From the NCBI RefSeq assembly GCF_018130545.1, contig NZ_JAFCKF010000001.1:1240001-1304000 (forward strand): a DNA stretch of 64,000 nucleotides, read 5' to 3'. This document shows positions 1 through 9,590 of this stretch, in pieces (the stretch's first letter is position 1; each line of letters starts with the position of its first letter). The notes beneath the pieces are model-generated. The model was given only the letters and a program-made list of their open reading frames with translations. It made no database searches and was not told the origin of the DNA. Made by a program: the position numbers and the translations under genes. The stretch is from Bradyrhizobium tropiciagri. Lineage in GTDB: Bacteria > Pseudomonadota > Alphaproteobacteria > Rhizobiales > Xanthobacteraceae.

Positions 1-899
1 TCGACGAGTTGCGCACGCTTGCCGCCAGCGGCAGCGACATCGGCGACGAGGTCGCGCGGATCGAGGACAAGGCGGCGCAGGCGCTGACCGACCTCTATGC
101 CAATCTGACACCGTGGCAGAAGACGCTGGTAGCGCGGCATCCGCAGCGGCCGCACTTCACCGATTTCGTCAGTGGCCTGATCACCGAATTCACGCCGATG
201 GCCGGCGACCGCAAATTCGCCGACGACGAGGCCCTGATCGGCGGCTTCGGCCGCTTCCGCGGCGAGAGCATTTGCGTGGTCGGCCAGGAGAAAGGTGCCA
301 CCACCGACAGCCGCATCAAGCACAATTTCGGCATGGCGCGGCCCGAAGGCTACCGCAAGGCGGTGCGCCTGATGGAGATGGCCGACCGCTTCGGCATCCC
401 GGTGCTGTCGATCGTCGATTCCGCCGGCGCCTATCCCGGCATCGGCGCCGAGGAACGCGGCCAGGCCGAGGCGATCGCGCGCTCGACCGACGCCTGCCTG
501 TCGCTCGGCGTGCCCAATGTCGCGATCGTCACCGGCGAGGGCATGTCGGGCGGAGCCATCGCCATCACTACCGCCAACCGCGTGCTGATGATGGAGCACG
601 CGATCTACAGCGTGATCTCGCCGGAGGCAGCGTCCTCGATCCTGTGGCGCGACGGCAGCAAGGCGCAGGAAGCCGCCAACAGCATGAAGATCACCGCGCA
701 GGACATGCTGCGCTTCGGCGTGATCGACCAGATCCTCAAGGAGCCCTCGGGCGGCGCTCATCGCGACCCCGCCGCGATGATCACGACGACCGGCGACGCC
801 ATCGCCCAGGCGCTCAACGACCTACGAAATCTTGATCCGGACGCGATTCGCAAACAGCGGCGCCAGAAGTTCCTGGATATCGGCCGCAAGCTGGGCTGA
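1..899 (+). CDS. accA: Acetyl-CoA carboxylase carboxyltransferase subunit alpha (5' end outside window)
   Basis: Carboxyltransferase alpha subunit of the four-subunit acetyl-CoA carboxylase; with AccD it transfers the carboxyl group from carboxybiotin to acetyl-CoA, the first committed step of fatty acid synthesis in the cytoplasm. Reading frame 3 is open from the first base, and 298 codons plus stop are visible. The family is about 317-320 residues, so roughly 20 N-terminal residues lie upstream of the window. The family hallmarks are present: the coiled-coil N-terminal part, the AYPGIGAEERGQAEAIA stretch and the GEGMSGGAIAI crotonase-fold glycine loop. The leucine codon at position 9 is not a believable start because the conserved frame continues to the window edge. 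Identification is firm. Confidence 0.95.
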   Translation, partial: DELRTLAASGSDIGDEVARIEDKAAQALTDLYANLTPWQKTLVARHPQRPHFTDFVSGLITEFTPMAGDRKFADDEALIGGFGRFRGESICVVGQEKGATTDSRIKHNFGMARPEGYRKAVRLMEMADRFGIPVLSIVDSAGAYPGIGAEERGQAEAIARSTDACLSLGVPNVAIVTGEGMSGGAIAITTANRVLMMEHAIYSVISPEAASSILWRDGSKAQEAANSMKITAQDMLRFGVIDQILKEPSGGAHRDPAAMITTTGDAIAQALNDLRNLDPDAIRKQRRQKFLDIGRKLG

Positions 900-1062
900 G
901 CCGCCCAAACGGCCGAATTTTTCGCCCAAATCGACCAATTTTGCCGCAATTGGGCCCCGAGCCGGGTCTTTAACGTTCCTTGAACCATGCCTGCTACCGT
1001 GAAGGCTGTCAGCCCCGGTTCAGGTTGCGAGCAGGGGTGGTCGAAGGCTAATATTTTACACA

Positions 1063-2592
1063 ATGGCTTCAGGGCATATTCGCCGTGTTGGGGTCGCGAA
1101 AATCGCCCGGTGGGTGTGGAGCTCGGACTTGACTCATCGCACGCTCGTACGCGCGCTTCTGACTTCAGCGGTTCTCGCCGCGGGCGTCATGCTCGCCGGT
1201 TGTGATAGCGACCAGATCTCGCTCGCCCAGAACGCCAAGGCCAACCAGCCGGTCCCGCCAAAGCTCGTCGCCGCCATGGCCGAGAAGGACATGGACATGC
1301 AGTCGCCGATCCTGGTGCGGCTGTTCAAGCAGGAGGCCGAGCTCGAGGTCTGGAAGCAGACCCGCTCCGGTCAGTTCGCGCTGCTCAAGACCTATCCGAT
1401 CTGCCGCTGGTCGGGCGACCTCGGCCCCAAGGTCCGCGAAGGCGACCGCCAGGCGCCGGAAGGATTCTACTCGATCAACCCGAGCCAGATGAATCCGCAG
1501 TCGGCCTACTATCTCTCGTTCAACACCGGCTATCCCAACGCTTTCGACAAATCGCTCGGCCGCACCGGTTCGGAGCTGATGGTGCATGGCGACTGCTCCT
1601 CGCGCGGCTGCTACGCGATGACCGATGAGCAGATCGCCGAGATCTACTCGCTCGGTCGCGAATCCTTCTTCGGCGGCCAGAAGGCGTTCCAGTTCCAGGC
1701 CTATCCGTTCCGGATGACGCCGGTGAACATGGCCAAGCACCGCAATAATCCGAACATGCCTTTCTGGAAGATGATCAAGGAAGGCAATGATCATTTCGAG
1801 GTGACGAAGCAGGAGCCAAAGGTCGATTTCTGCGAGAAGAAGTATGTCTTCGACGCGGTGAAGACGCCTGACGCCACGCGCGATCCGGTGTTCAATGCGT
1901 CGGCGAAGTGCCCGGCCTATGTGATCCCCGAGGAGATCGCGAGCGCCGTGCGCGAGAAGGAGCAGCGCGACAACGCCGAGATGGCCAAGCTGGTGTCCAA
2001 GGGGACGCCGGTGGCGCGCCTCAACACCGGTATCGACGGCGGCATGAACGCGATCTTCGCCTCGAAGATTCCGGAAGGAAACACCGGCCTGTCCGAAGGC
2101 GGCGACAGCCAGGCGCTGGCCTCGATGTCGCTGGCGCGCGCGCCCGGCACGATCCCCGGCACGGTCAATCCGCCGCGGCCCAATCTCGCGGTCCAGCAAG
2201 AAGAGCCGGTCGTCGCGACGACGTCGTCGACCACGCCCGCGGCCAACACCCGCGTCGCTTCGGCCAACGCGTCCGATAAGTCGGAAGGCTTCTTCTCCAG
2301 CTTTGCCCGCAAGGTCGGCATCGGTGGCGCCACCGCCGACGCCAGCAAGACGGCCGCGCCGGCTCCGGTCGCAGCCAGCCCGGCCAAGCCGAAGGTCGCC
2401 GAAGCCAAGCCGCAATCGGTGGTTCGCGTCGCTCCGAAGGCGGAGCCGAAGCAGGCCGCCAAGCCCGCGCCGAAGCCGCAGGCGACCGCCGCCGCAGCCG
2501 CACCGGCCGCGACGTCGTCGACCCAACTCGCCGGCTCCGCGCCCGTCGTGCAGACCAACTCGTTCGACGGCCGCTTCTCCGCGGTGAAGTAA
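1063..2592 (+). CDS. L,D-transpeptidase (YkuD/YafK type) lipoprotein
   Basis: Predicted murein L,D-transpeptidase of the YafK branch, which cross-links peptidoglycan or attaches proteins to it in the periplasm. The signature HGDCSSRGC supplies the conserved histidine (about residue 175) and the catalytic cysteine (about 183). A hydrophobic segment ends in a lipobox LAGC with Cys47, so the protein is probably an outer- or inner-membrane lipoprotein. The catalytic domain covers roughly residues 60-260. After about residue 330 comes a long Ala/Pro/Lys-rich, low-complexity tail rich in PKP and AAP motifs. ATG 1063 gives a 46-residue leader. TTG 1129 has a GGAG about 7 bases upstream and would give a normal 24-residue lipoprotein signal, so the true start may be 1129. 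The gene lies 163 bp after accA. Confidence 0.85.
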   Translation: MASGHIRRVGVAKIARWVWSSDLTHRTLVRALLTSAVLAAGVMLAGCDSDQISLAQNAKANQPVPPKLVAAMAEKDMDMQSPILVRLFKQEAELEVWKQTRSGQFALLKTYPICRWSGDLGPKVREGDRQAPEGFYSINPSQMNPQSAYYLSFNTGYPNAFDKSLGRTGSELMVHGDCSSRGCYAMTDEQIAEIYSLGRESFFGGQKAFQFQAYPFRMTPVNMAKHRNNPNMPFWKMIKEGNDHFEVTKQEPKVDFCEKKYVFDAVKTPDATRDPVFNASAKCPAYVIPEEIASAVREKEQRDNAEMAKLVSKGTPVARLNTGIDGGMNAIFASKIPEGNTGLSEGGDSQALASMSLARAPGTIPGTVNPPRPNLAVQQEEPVVATTSSTTPAANTRVASANASDKSEGFFSSFARKVGIGGATADASKTAAPAPVAASPAKPKVAEAKPQSVVRVAPKAEPKQAAKPAPKPQATAAAAAPAATSSTQLAGSAPVVQTNSFDGRFSAVK

Positions 2593-2753
2593 GCGCGGCT
2601 CGGCCTCGGCGCGCCCTGTCTCGCGACATGATCTGTCCGAGCGTCCTTCTGCCCGCTCCATGAAGAGGGCGCAGGGCAACTAGACACAAGACTCGGACGC
2701 AATGGGCCGCGAGATTGCGGATCCATGATCCACAAGCCACGCAACATACGCGA

Positions 2754-2876
2754 CGTCGTCCTGGCGAAAGCCAGGACCCATTACCCCAGATCTCAATCGC
2801 TGCGCGACGCTGCGGCCGCCATCCCGTTCATCACCGAATGCGGTGGTTATGGGTCCTGGCTTTCGCCAGGACGACG
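2754..2876. repeat. Intergenic palindromic repeat R1 (GTCGTCC family)
   Basis: Two 27-base arms, 2754-2780 and 2850-2876, are perfect reverse complements. Each arm is itself a small hairpin (CCTGGC-GAAA-GCCAGG on the left) with a GNRA-type tetraloop. The element lies in the roughly 400 bp gap between the L,D-transpeptidase and the alcohol dehydrogenase; I see nothing else there. Related elements are R3 (13444-13612) and R5 (21251-21389). Confidence 0.85.
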
Positions 2877-2999
2877 GCAGTGGATGCGGTGCCGCCGATT
2901 GCGCAACCGAGGAGCCCTGATGACGGCCCCGATTTCCTCCGCTAACCTCTCCGCAAAGAACCGCCGAAAAGGCGGACCGTATTGAGGGAGGAGAGCCGC

Positions 3000-4154
3000 G
3001 TGCACCGAGGCCGTGTCGTATTCGGCGCCATGGATGAAGTCGTGTTCGGGCGGCCCGCGTGCGAGGCCATCGTCGAGCAACTGGATCGGCTCGGCGCCCA
3101 GCGCGCCTTCCTGATGGTGTCGGGTACGCTGAACCGCGATACCGACGAGATCGAGAAAGTCCGCCGCGCGCTCGGCCCGCGCTGCGTCGGCACCTTCGAC
3201 AGGATGCCGGCGCATACGCCGCGTGCCGCCGTGATCGCGGCCACGGAACAGGCGCGTGATGCGAAGGCCGATCTGATCGTCACCATCGGCGGCGGCTCGA
3301 TCACCGACGGCGCCAAGGCGGTGCAGCTCTGCCTCGCCAACAACGTCACGACATCCGACGGCATCGACACCATCCGCACCCGCGGCGGCGTCTCGCCCGA
3401 GATGAAGCCGCCTGTCGTGCGGCAGATCAGCGTGCCGACCACGATCGCCGGCGGCGAATTCTCCTCGATCGCGGGCGTCACCAACGAGGACAAGCGGCAG
3501 AAGGAAATGCTGCGCCATCCACTGGTGATGCCGCGCGCCACCATCCTCGATCCGGAATTGTCGGTGCACACGCCGGAATGGCTGTTTCTGTCGACCGGCA
3601 TCCGCGCCGTCGATCATTGCGTCGAAGGCATCTGCTCGCGCGAGGCGCATCCTTACGGCGACGCGCAGGCGCTGAAGGGGCTGGAGATGCTGGCCGCCGG
3701 CCTGCCGCGCGTGAAGGCCAATTCGAAAGACATTTCGGCGCGGATGGATTGCCAGATCGGCACCTGGCTCTCCACCGGCCCGCTCGCTTCGGGCGTGCCG
3801 ATGGGTGCGAGCCATGGCATCGGCTATGTGCTCGGCGCCGAGTTCGATGTGCCGCATGGCTACACCTCATGCGTGATGCTGCCCGCGGTGATGCGCTGGA
3901 ACAAGCGCGACAATGCCGACCGACAGGCGCTGGTCGCAGCCGCGATGGGTTGCGCGGGCGAGGACGCCGGCGACGCGCTCGACCGCTTCATCCGCGACCT
4001 CGGCATGCCGCGCAGCCTGCGGGAGGTCCACGTCGGCCCCGAGCATTTCGACCGTATCGCGGCGGGTGCGATGCGCACGCCCTGGGTGCCGCGCAATCCG
4101 CGCAAGATCGACGGCCCATCCCAGGTTCGCGAGATTCTGGAGATGGCGGCTTAA
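3000..4154 (+). CDS. Iron-containing alcohol dehydrogenase family protein
   Basis: NAD(P)-dependent, metal-containing group III alcohol dehydrogenase / maleylacetate reductase superfamily member, 384 residues (typical about 380). The dinucleotide-binding GGGSITDGAKA loop is near residue 93. Metal-ligand candidates are the Asp/His of IRAVDHCVEG and the histidines of GASHGIGYVLG and FDVPHG. GTG 3000 is chosen because GGGAGGAG lies 6 bases upstream, whereas the upstream TTG 2982 has no ribosome binding site and overlaps that sequence. The stop is 29 bp before an acyl-CoA ligase, so the two probably form an operon in which an alcohol or hydroxy-acid is oxidised (or an oxo-acid reduced) near a CoA-activation step. 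The substrate cannot be read from sequence. Confidence 0.88.
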   Translation: MHRGRVVFGAMDEVVFGRPACEAIVEQLDRLGAQRAFLMVSGTLNRDTDEIEKVRRALGPRCVGTFDRMPAHTPRAAVIAATEQARDAKADLIVTIGGGSITDGAKAVQLCLANNVTTSDGIDTIRTRGGVSPEMKPPVVRQISVPTTIAGGEFSSIAGVTNEDKRQKEMLRHPLVMPRATILDPELSVHTPEWLFLSTGIRAVDHCVEGICSREAHPYGDAQALKGLEMLAAGLPRVKANSKDISARMDCQIGTWLSTGPLASGVPMGASHGIGYVLGAEFDVPHGYTSCVMLPAVMRWNKRDNADRQALVAAAMGCAGEDAGDALDRFIRDLGMPRSLREVHVGPEHFDRIAAGAMRTPWVPRNPRKIDGPSQVREILEMAA

Positions 4155-4183
4155 AGCAAGGGCTGAGGGGGAAACAAAGTTCG

Positions 4184-5734
4184 ATGTACACCGGCAAGCA
4201 CGCTTACCTGCGCCCGCTGCAGCCCGCCTTCATCATGGCCGGGACCGGCGAGATCGTCACCTACCGCGAGCTCGAGGCGCGCAACAACCGCCTCGCGCAT
4301 CTGTTCCGCAACCGCGGCATGAAGCGGCTCGATCATTATTCGATCTTCATGGAGAACAACAACCGCTACCTCGAGGCCTGTGGTGCCGGTGAACGCTCCG
4401 GCCTCTACTTCACCTGCGTCAATTCCTACCTCACGGCCGGCGAGCTCGCCTACATCCTGACCAACAGCCAGTCGCGAATCCTGATCACCTCGAAGCTGAA
4501 GCTCGACATCGCACGCGAGGCGCTGAAGGAGTGCCCACAGGTCGAGCTCTGCATCGTGGTTGACGGCAACAGCGAGAGCGAGCGCATCGTCGGGCTGCAA
4601 CAGGCGACCGCCGGCCTGCCGTCAACGCCGATCGCAGACGAATATGCCGGCACCGCAATGCTCTATTCGTCCGGCACCACCGGCCGGCCCAAGGGCATCG
4701 TGCGGCCGCTACCCGAGCAGCCGCCGTCGGAAAACCTGCCGCTGTTCGATTTCCTGACCAAGCTCTGGCACTACCGCGAGGGCATGGTCTATCTGTCGCC
4801 GGCGCCGCTCTATCACTCGGCGCCGCAGGCCGCGGTCAATCTCACGATCCGGATGGGCGGCACCGTCGTCATCATGGAGAGTTTCGATCCCGAGCGCTAT
4901 CTCCAGCTGGTCGAGCAATGGGGCATCACCCACAGCCAGCTGGTGCCGACGATGTTCTCGCGCCTGCTCAAGCTGCCCGAGCAGGTCCGCAGCCGCTACG
5001 ATCTGTCGACGCTCGAGATCGCGATCCATGCCGCGGCGCCCTGCCCGGCGCTGGTCAAGGACGACATGATCAAATGGTGGGGGCCGATCATCCACGAATA
5101 TTACGGCGCGACCGAGGGCCTCGGCTTCACCGCCTGCAACAGTGCGGAATGGCTGGCGCATCGCGGCACCGTCGGCAGGGTGCTGCTCGGCGACCTGCAT
5201 ATCCTCGACGAGAACATGAAGCCGTGTCCGAAGGGCACGCCGGGCACCGTGTGGTTCAAGACTGCCACGCCGTTCGAATATTTCAACGATCCCGCCAAGA
5301 CCAGCGAAGCGCGTTCGGCGGACGGCTCTATGAGCACGGTCGGCGACGTCGGCTATGTCGACGATGACAACTTCCTCTATCTCACCGATCGCGCCACCTT
5401 CATGATCATCTCCGGCGGCGTGAACATCTATCCGCAGGAATGCGAGAACCTCTTGATCACCCATCCCAAGGTCGCCGACGCCGCGGTGTTCGGCGTGCCC
5501 AATGTCGATCTCGGTGAGGAGGTAAAGGCTGTGGTGCAGCCGGCCGAGGGCATCGCGCCGGGACCGGAGCTCGCCGAGGAGCTGATCGCGTTCTGCGCCA
5601 GCGCGCTGTCACGGCAGAAGGTGCCGCGCTCGGTGGATTTCGAGGCCGAGCTGCCACGGCTGCCGACCGGCAAACTCTACAAACGCCTGCTGCGCGATCG
5701 CTACTGGGGTAACAAGACCTCGCGGATCGTCTGA
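4184..5734 (+). CDS. AMP-dependent acyl-CoA synthetase/ligase
   Basis: Class I adenylate-forming enzyme of 516 residues, predicted to activate a carboxylic acid to acyl-AMP and then acyl-CoA in the cytoplasm. The P-loop-like A3 motif YSSGTTGRPKGI sits near residue 165. The A5 motif YGATEG, a TDRATFMIISGGVNIYP hinge segment and the C-terminal LPTGKLYKRLL lysine motif are all present, so the enzyme looks catalytically complete. The ATG at 4184 follows GAGGGG and gives the family's usual N-terminus (a short segment, then VTYRELEARNN). It is the second gene of a probable two-gene operon with the iron-type alcohol dehydrogenase. The substrate is unknown; medium- or long-chain and aromatic acids are all possible. 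Confidence 0.9.
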   Translation: MYTGKHAYLRPLQPAFIMAGTGEIVTYRELEARNNRLAHLFRNRGMKRLDHYSIFMENNNRYLEACGAGERSGLYFTCVNSYLTAGELAYILTNSQSRILITSKLKLDIAREALKECPQVELCIVVDGNSESERIVGLQQATAGLPSTPIADEYAGTAMLYSSGTTGRPKGIVRPLPEQPPSENLPLFDFLTKLWHYREGMVYLSPAPLYHSAPQAAVNLTIRMGGTVVIMESFDPERYLQLVEQWGITHSQLVPTMFSRLLKLPEQVRSRYDLSTLEIAIHAAAPCPALVKDDMIKWWGPIIHEYYGATEGLGFTACNSAEWLAHRGTVGRVLLGDLHILDENMKPCPKGTPGTVWFKTATPFEYFNDPAKTSEARSADGSMSTVGDVGYVDDDNFLYLTDRATFMIISGGVNIYPQECENLLITHPKVADAAVFGVPNVDLGEEVKAVVQPAEGIAPGPELAEELIAFCASALSRQKVPRSVDFEAELPRLPTGKLYKRLLRDRYWGNKTSRIV

Positions 5735-5856
5735 GTCTGGCGGTGCGGCGGGCCGGGCGCATGCAGCCGGGAAGTCGGGCGGCGTAACGGACTCGCCCGC
5801 CGCGCGGATTTGGCGTTATGCTCCGCCATTGCAAGCCAGCTTCGCCGGAGGCCGCC

Positions 5857-6555
5857 ATGCCGTCGCCCCAGCCGCGCGAGCCGGAGCCGGCGCAGGCCGG
5901 AAGGCTCGAATTCACTGCCGCCGAGATCGGCGCGCTAGCCCATCTCTATCGTGGCGAGGTCTACCGCAGCACGGTCTGGCGCACCCGCCTCGACAGCTCG
6001 ACCAACTGGGCTGTCGTCACGACCGGGATCGCGCTGTCGGCGACCTATAGCAACGCCGAGGCCTCGCCGTTGCCGATGGTGCTGGTCGGGCTGCTGGTCA
6101 CGGTCTTCCTGCTGTTCGAGGCGCGGCGCTACCGCTACTTCAATGTCTGGCGCGCCCGCGCCCGGTTGCTCGAAAACGATTTCTACGCCCCGATGATCCG
6201 TGGCGAAGACCCCTCGCCGAATGCGCCCTGGACTGAGCTGCTCGCCAACGACTATCGCCACCCGAGCTACCACATCAGCTTTGCGCGTGCGGTCGGCCGG
6301 CGGCTGCGCCGGACCTATGGCTGGATCTTCGCGATCCAGGCCATCGCCTATTACGGCAAGCTCGCGATCCATCCGCTGCCGCTCACCGAGATGAGCGCGA
6401 TCTGGGACCGCGCCTCGATCGGTCCGATTCCCGGAACCGTCGTGGTGCTGGCCGGCGTCGCCTTCCACTCCAGCTGGATGCTGTTCGCGTTCATCACCCA
6501 TCGCATGGAGGTCGCCGATCGGCGTACGCGGCACAATCTGATCGCGATGGGGTGA
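5857..6555 (+). CDS. DUF2270-like integral membrane protein
   Basis: Predicted inner-membrane protein of 232 residues. After a polar Pro/Glu-rich N-terminus comes the conserved-looking segment HLYRGEVYRSTVWRTRLD, followed by a hydrophobic pair (TNWAVVTTGIALSATY and MVLVGLLVTVFLLFEA), an amphipathic RRYRYFNVWRARARLLE stretch, and two more membrane segments near the C-terminus. This pattern fits the uncharacterised DUF2270 family; the family call is from memory of the motif and has moderate certainty. ATG 5857 has CGGAGG 6 bases upstream and is preferred over ATG 5818. No function is known. It stands alone between the ligase and a dioxygenase gene. Confidence 0.75.
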   Translation: MPSPQPREPEPAQAGRLEFTAAEIGALAHLYRGEVYRSTVWRTRLDSSTNWAVVTTGIALSATYSNAEASPLPMVLVGLLVTVFLLFEARRYRYFNVWRARARLLENDFYAPMIRGEDPSPNAPWTELLANDYRHPSYHISFARAVGRRLRRTYGWIFAIQAIAYYGKLAIHPLPLTEMSAIWDRASIGPIPGTVVVLAGVAFHSSWMLFAFITHRMEVADRRTRHNLIAMG

Positions 6556-6634
6556 GGCGGCACGAGCCGCGTTGCCGCTGGCGGGCTTTTCCCCTAACCT
6601 TACCTCAACAAGAAAAGTCAGGGAGGACTTGCCG

Positions 6635-7522
6635 ATGGAAGTGATCCCACTGCGCGAGGGATTCGGAGCCGAACTGCGCGGCGTCACGCTGTCAGATGTG
6701 GCTGCTAGCGATGCCGCCTATGCGGCGGTGCGCGCCGCGTTCGAGGAACATTCGGTGCTGGTGTTCCGCGGCCAGGAGGTCAGCGACGACATCCAGCTCG
6801 CCTTCTCGCGCCGCTTCGGTCCGCCTGAGACGACCAAGGTCGGCTCGATGGGCACCGGCTCGCATTTCGTGATCCTCTCGACCTTCGGACCCGACGGCAA
6901 GGTGGTTCCATCCGACCATCGGCAGCAGCTGCGCGCCAAGGCCAACCAGCTCTGGCACACCGACTCTTCGTTCAAGCGCGTGCCGGCGCTGACCTCGATC
7001 CTGTCGGCGCGCATCATTCCCGAGCATGGCGGCGAGACCGAGTTCGTCTCGATGCGACTGGCCTTCGAGCGGCTCGACAAGGATGTCGCGAAGCGTCTGG
7101 AGAACTCGTTTGCCTGGCACTCCTACGCGCATTCGCGCAGCAAGGTCGCAACCGGGCTTGCAACGACTGAGGAAGTCGACGCATTGCCGCCGGTGTGCTG
7201 GCGCATGGTGTGGCGCAATCCCGTCAACGGCCGCGGCGCGCTGTATCTCGCCTCCCACGCCTATGGCGTCGAGGGCATGGATGCCGAGGCCGGCAAGGCG
7301 CTGATCGAGCAACTCACCGCGGCTGCGACCGCGCCCGGCGTCAGCTATCTGCATCAATGGAAGCAGGGCGACGTCGTGATGTGGGACAACCGCGCCACCA
7401 TGCATCGCGGCCGTCCCTGGCCGGCACATGAGGGCCGACTGATGATCCGCACCACGATCTCGGCAACGGATGCGGATGGCGTCGCGAGCGTAAGCCCACC
7501 CTCGTCGCAGGCGGCTGAGTGA
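6635..7522 (+). CDS. TauD/TfdA family Fe(II)/2-oxoglutarate dioxygenase
   Basis: Non-heme iron, alpha-ketoglutarate-dependent dioxygenase of 295 residues, of the type that hydroxylates taurine, alkyl sulfates, 2,4-D or related compounds. The facial triad is visible: HTDSS near residue 108 supplies His and Asp, and MWDNRATMHRGRPW near 255 supplies the distal His. The arginine in RLMIRTTIS would bind 2-oxoglutarate. ATG 6635 is preceded by GGGAGGA with 7-base spacing; upstream in-frame codons have no ribosome binding site. The TfdA-like spacing suggests an aryloxy or sulfonate substrate, but neither neighbour identifies it. A palindromic repeat follows the stop. Confidence 0.9.
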   Translation: MEVIPLREGFGAELRGVTLSDVAASDAAYAAVRAAFEEHSVLVFRGQEVSDDIQLAFSRRFGPPETTKVGSMGTGSHFVILSTFGPDGKVVPSDHRQQLRAKANQLWHTDSSFKRVPALTSILSARIIPEHGGETEFVSMRLAFERLDKDVAKRLENSFAWHSYAHSRSKVATGLATTEEVDALPPVCWRMVWRNPVNGRGALYLASHAYGVEGMDAEAGKALIEQLTAAATAPGVSYLHQWKQGDVVMWDNRATMHRGRPWPAHEGRLMIRTTISATDADGVASVSPPSSQAAE

Positions 7523-7544
7523 CACGCGAATGTTCTCATCATAC

Positions 7545-7664
7545 CGTCATCCTGAGGTGCGAGCCTTGCGGCACGCTTGCGCCGCTGGGCGAGCCTCGAA
7601 GGATGCACGGCCATAGTCGGGTCGTCGATCCTTCGAGACGCGCTTCGCGCTCCTCAGGATGACG
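7545..7664. repeat. Intergenic palindromic repeat R2 (CCTGAGG family)
   Basis: Begins CGTCATCCTGAGG (7545-7557) and ends with the inverted CCTCAGGATGACG (7652-7664). Inner arms CCTCGAAGGAT and ATCCTTCGAG also pair. It sits in the 437 bp gap between the dioxygenase and the ABC transporter operon. It has the same family structure as R7 at 28661-28765. Nothing else is evident in 7665-7944. Confidence 0.8.
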
Positions 7665-7959
7665 AGGAGAGTTACGATGCGCTCATCCATATCGGCGACA
7701 AACTGTCGCTGACTGCGCACTGCTTCACGCCGCACACTGCGGCATCAGCAATCGAATTCGCGCGGAGACGCACCGCTGCATAGCAAAACAACCAGAGTTC
7801 CCGGCGATCACAGCCATTATTCCCGGTCCGTGGAAATTTTAATGCACTGGTGTCATCCGAATTGCCAATCCCTTCGCGGCCCGCGCTGGTTGCCCGACAG
7901 GCTCACCGTGGTATCGTCGATGCCAATCGGCCATTGAGACCGACATGCGGGAGGGGACC

Positions 7960-9555
7960 ATGCGGAGCGTGCAAGCGCTGGCCGTTGCGGCGTTGTCTGT
8001 GCTAGCGATCAGCGACATTTCACGCGCAGCCGAGCCGAAATCCGGCGGCATCTTCAGGATCTATCACCGCGACAGTCCCGGCAGCGCCTCGATCCACGAG
8101 GGCGCGACCTATTCGGTGAACGTGCCGTTCATGCCGATCTTCAACAACCTCGTCATCTTCGATCAGCACATCGCGCAGAACAGCGCCAGCACGATTCGGC
8201 CCGAGCTTGCGGAAAGCTGGGCCTGGAGCGGCGACAACAAGACGCTGACCTTCAAGCTGCGCAAGGACGTGAAATGGCACGATGGCAAGCCGTTCACGTC
8301 AGCCGACGTCAAATGCACCTTCGACATGCTGATGGGCAAGTCGCCGCAGAAGTTCCGGCAGAACCCGCGTAAATCCTGGTACGAGCAGGTCGACGAAGTC
8401 ACGACCAACGGCGACTATGAGGCGTCGTTCAAGCTGAAGCGGCCGCAGCCGGCGCTGCTGTCCCTGCTCGCCTCGGGCTATTCGCCGGTTTACCCCTGCC
8501 ATGTGTCGCCAGCCGAGATGCGTACCAAACCCATTGGCACCGGCCCGTTCAAGTTCGTCGAGTTCAAGGCCAACGAATCAATCAAGCTCACCAAGAACCC
8601 CGATTACTTCAAGAAGGGTCTGCCCTATCTCGACGGCATCGAATTCACCATCATCCCGAACCGCTCGACGGCGATTCTGGGATTCGTTTCGGGCAAGTTC
8701 GACATGACCTTCCCGACCGAGGTCTCGATACCCTTGCTCAAGGACGTCAAGTCGCAGGACCCCAAGGCGGTCTGCGTGGTGGAACCGAACAACGTCTCTA
8801 CCAACATCATCATCAATTCGACCGCACCGCCGTTCGACAATCTTGACATCCGCCGCGCGCTGGCGCTGGCGCTCGACCGCAAGGCCTTCATCCAAATCAT
8901 GTTCGAGGGCCAGGGCGACATCGGCGGCACCATGGAGCCGGCGCCCGACGGGTTGTGGGCGATGCCGAAGGACATGCTGGAATCAATTCCCGGTTACGGT
9001 CCCGACGTCGAGAAGAACCGCGAGGAAGCCCGCAAGCTGATGCAGAAGGCGGGCTATGGCCCGGACAAGCATCTGCAGATCAAGGTGTCGACCCGCAACA
9101 TCGCGGTCTACCGCGATCCCGCGATCATCCTGATCGACCAGATCAAGAGCATCTATATCGACGCCGAACTCGACGTCGTCGACACCGCGCAATGGTTCCC
9201 GAAGATCGCGCGCAAGGACTATTCGCTCGGCCTCAACCTCACCGGCAACGCCGTCGACGAGCCCGATCAGTCGTTCTACGAGAACTATGCCTGCGGCTCG
9301 GAGCGGAATTACACCAACTATTGCAACAAGGACATCGAGAAGCTGTTCGACCAGCAATCCGAGGAGACCAACCTCGACAAGCGCAAGAAGCTGGTCTGGG
9401 AGATCGACAAGAAGCTGCAGGAGGACGTCGCGCGTCCGATCATCTTCCATGCCCGCACCGGCACCTGCTGGAAGCCTTACGTGAAGAATGTCACGATCAT
9501 GTCCAACAGCTCCTATAACGGCTATCGTTACGAGGACGTCTGGCTGGATAAATAA
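7960..9555 (+). CDS. ABC transporter substrate-binding protein, family 5 (oligopeptide/nickel class)
   Basis: Periplasmic solute-binding protein of 531 residues (SBP_bac_5) and the receptor of the five-gene importer that follows. A Sec-type signal peptide covers about residues 1-23 (cut near SRA-AEP). The mature protein shows family features such as LRPELAESW-like text (IRPELAESW), LTFKLRKDVKWHDGKPFTSADV and the later PIGTGPFKFVE. ATG 7960 is chosen because GGGAGGGGA lies directly upstream; ATG 7945 overlaps that site. A permease gene begins 35 bp downstream. Ligand class (peptide, nickel, opine, sugar acid) cannot be decided from sequence alone. Confidence 0.92.
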   Translation: MRSVQALAVAALSVLAISDISRAAEPKSGGIFRIYHRDSPGSASIHEGATYSVNVPFMPIFNNLVIFDQHIAQNSASTIRPELAESWAWSGDNKTLTFKLRKDVKWHDGKPFTSADVKCTFDMLMGKSPQKFRQNPRKSWYEQVDEVTTNGDYEASFKLKRPQPALLSLLASGYSPVYPCHVSPAEMRTKPIGTGPFKFVEFKANESIKLTKNPDYFKKGLPYLDGIEFTIIPNRSTAILGFVSGKFDMTFPTEVSIPLLKDVKSQDPKAVCVVEPNNVSTNIIINSTAPPFDNLDIRRALALALDRKAFIQIMFEGQGDIGGTMEPAPDGLWAMPKDMLESIPGYGPDVEKNREEARKLMQKAGYGPDKHLQIKVSTRNIAVYRDPAIILIDQIKSIYIDAELDVVDTAQWFPKIARKDYSLGLNLTGNAVDEPDQSFYENYACGSERNYTNYCNKDIEKLFDQQSEETNLDKRKKLVWEIDKKLQEDVARPIIFHARTGTCWKPYVKNVTIMSNSSYNGYRYEDVWLDK

Positions 9556-9590
9556 CTTTCAGATACGGGCGGGACAGGGAGAGAGCCAGG

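Noticed and set aside
1165-2679. Long minus-strand open frame opposite the L,D-transpeptidase gene
   Set aside because: Arg/Leu/Gly-rich composition typical of antisense frames in GC-rich DNA, no domain, and the plus strand carries a clear L,D-transpeptidase.
2754-2876. Repeat R1 considered as a CRISPR unit
   Set aside because: Single inverted pair, not a direct-repeat/spacer array, and no cas genes in the window.
3578-4183. Upstream in-frame extension of the ligase at 4184 into the alcohol dehydrogenase gene
   Set aside because: The extension overlaps a conserved enzyme in another frame and has no similarity to ligase N-termini; ATG 4184 has its own ribosome binding site.
7665-7944. Possible tRNA or riboswitch before the ABC transporter operon
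   Set aside because: No conserved riboswitch core or cloverleaf recognised; only repeat R2 and AT-richer spacer.
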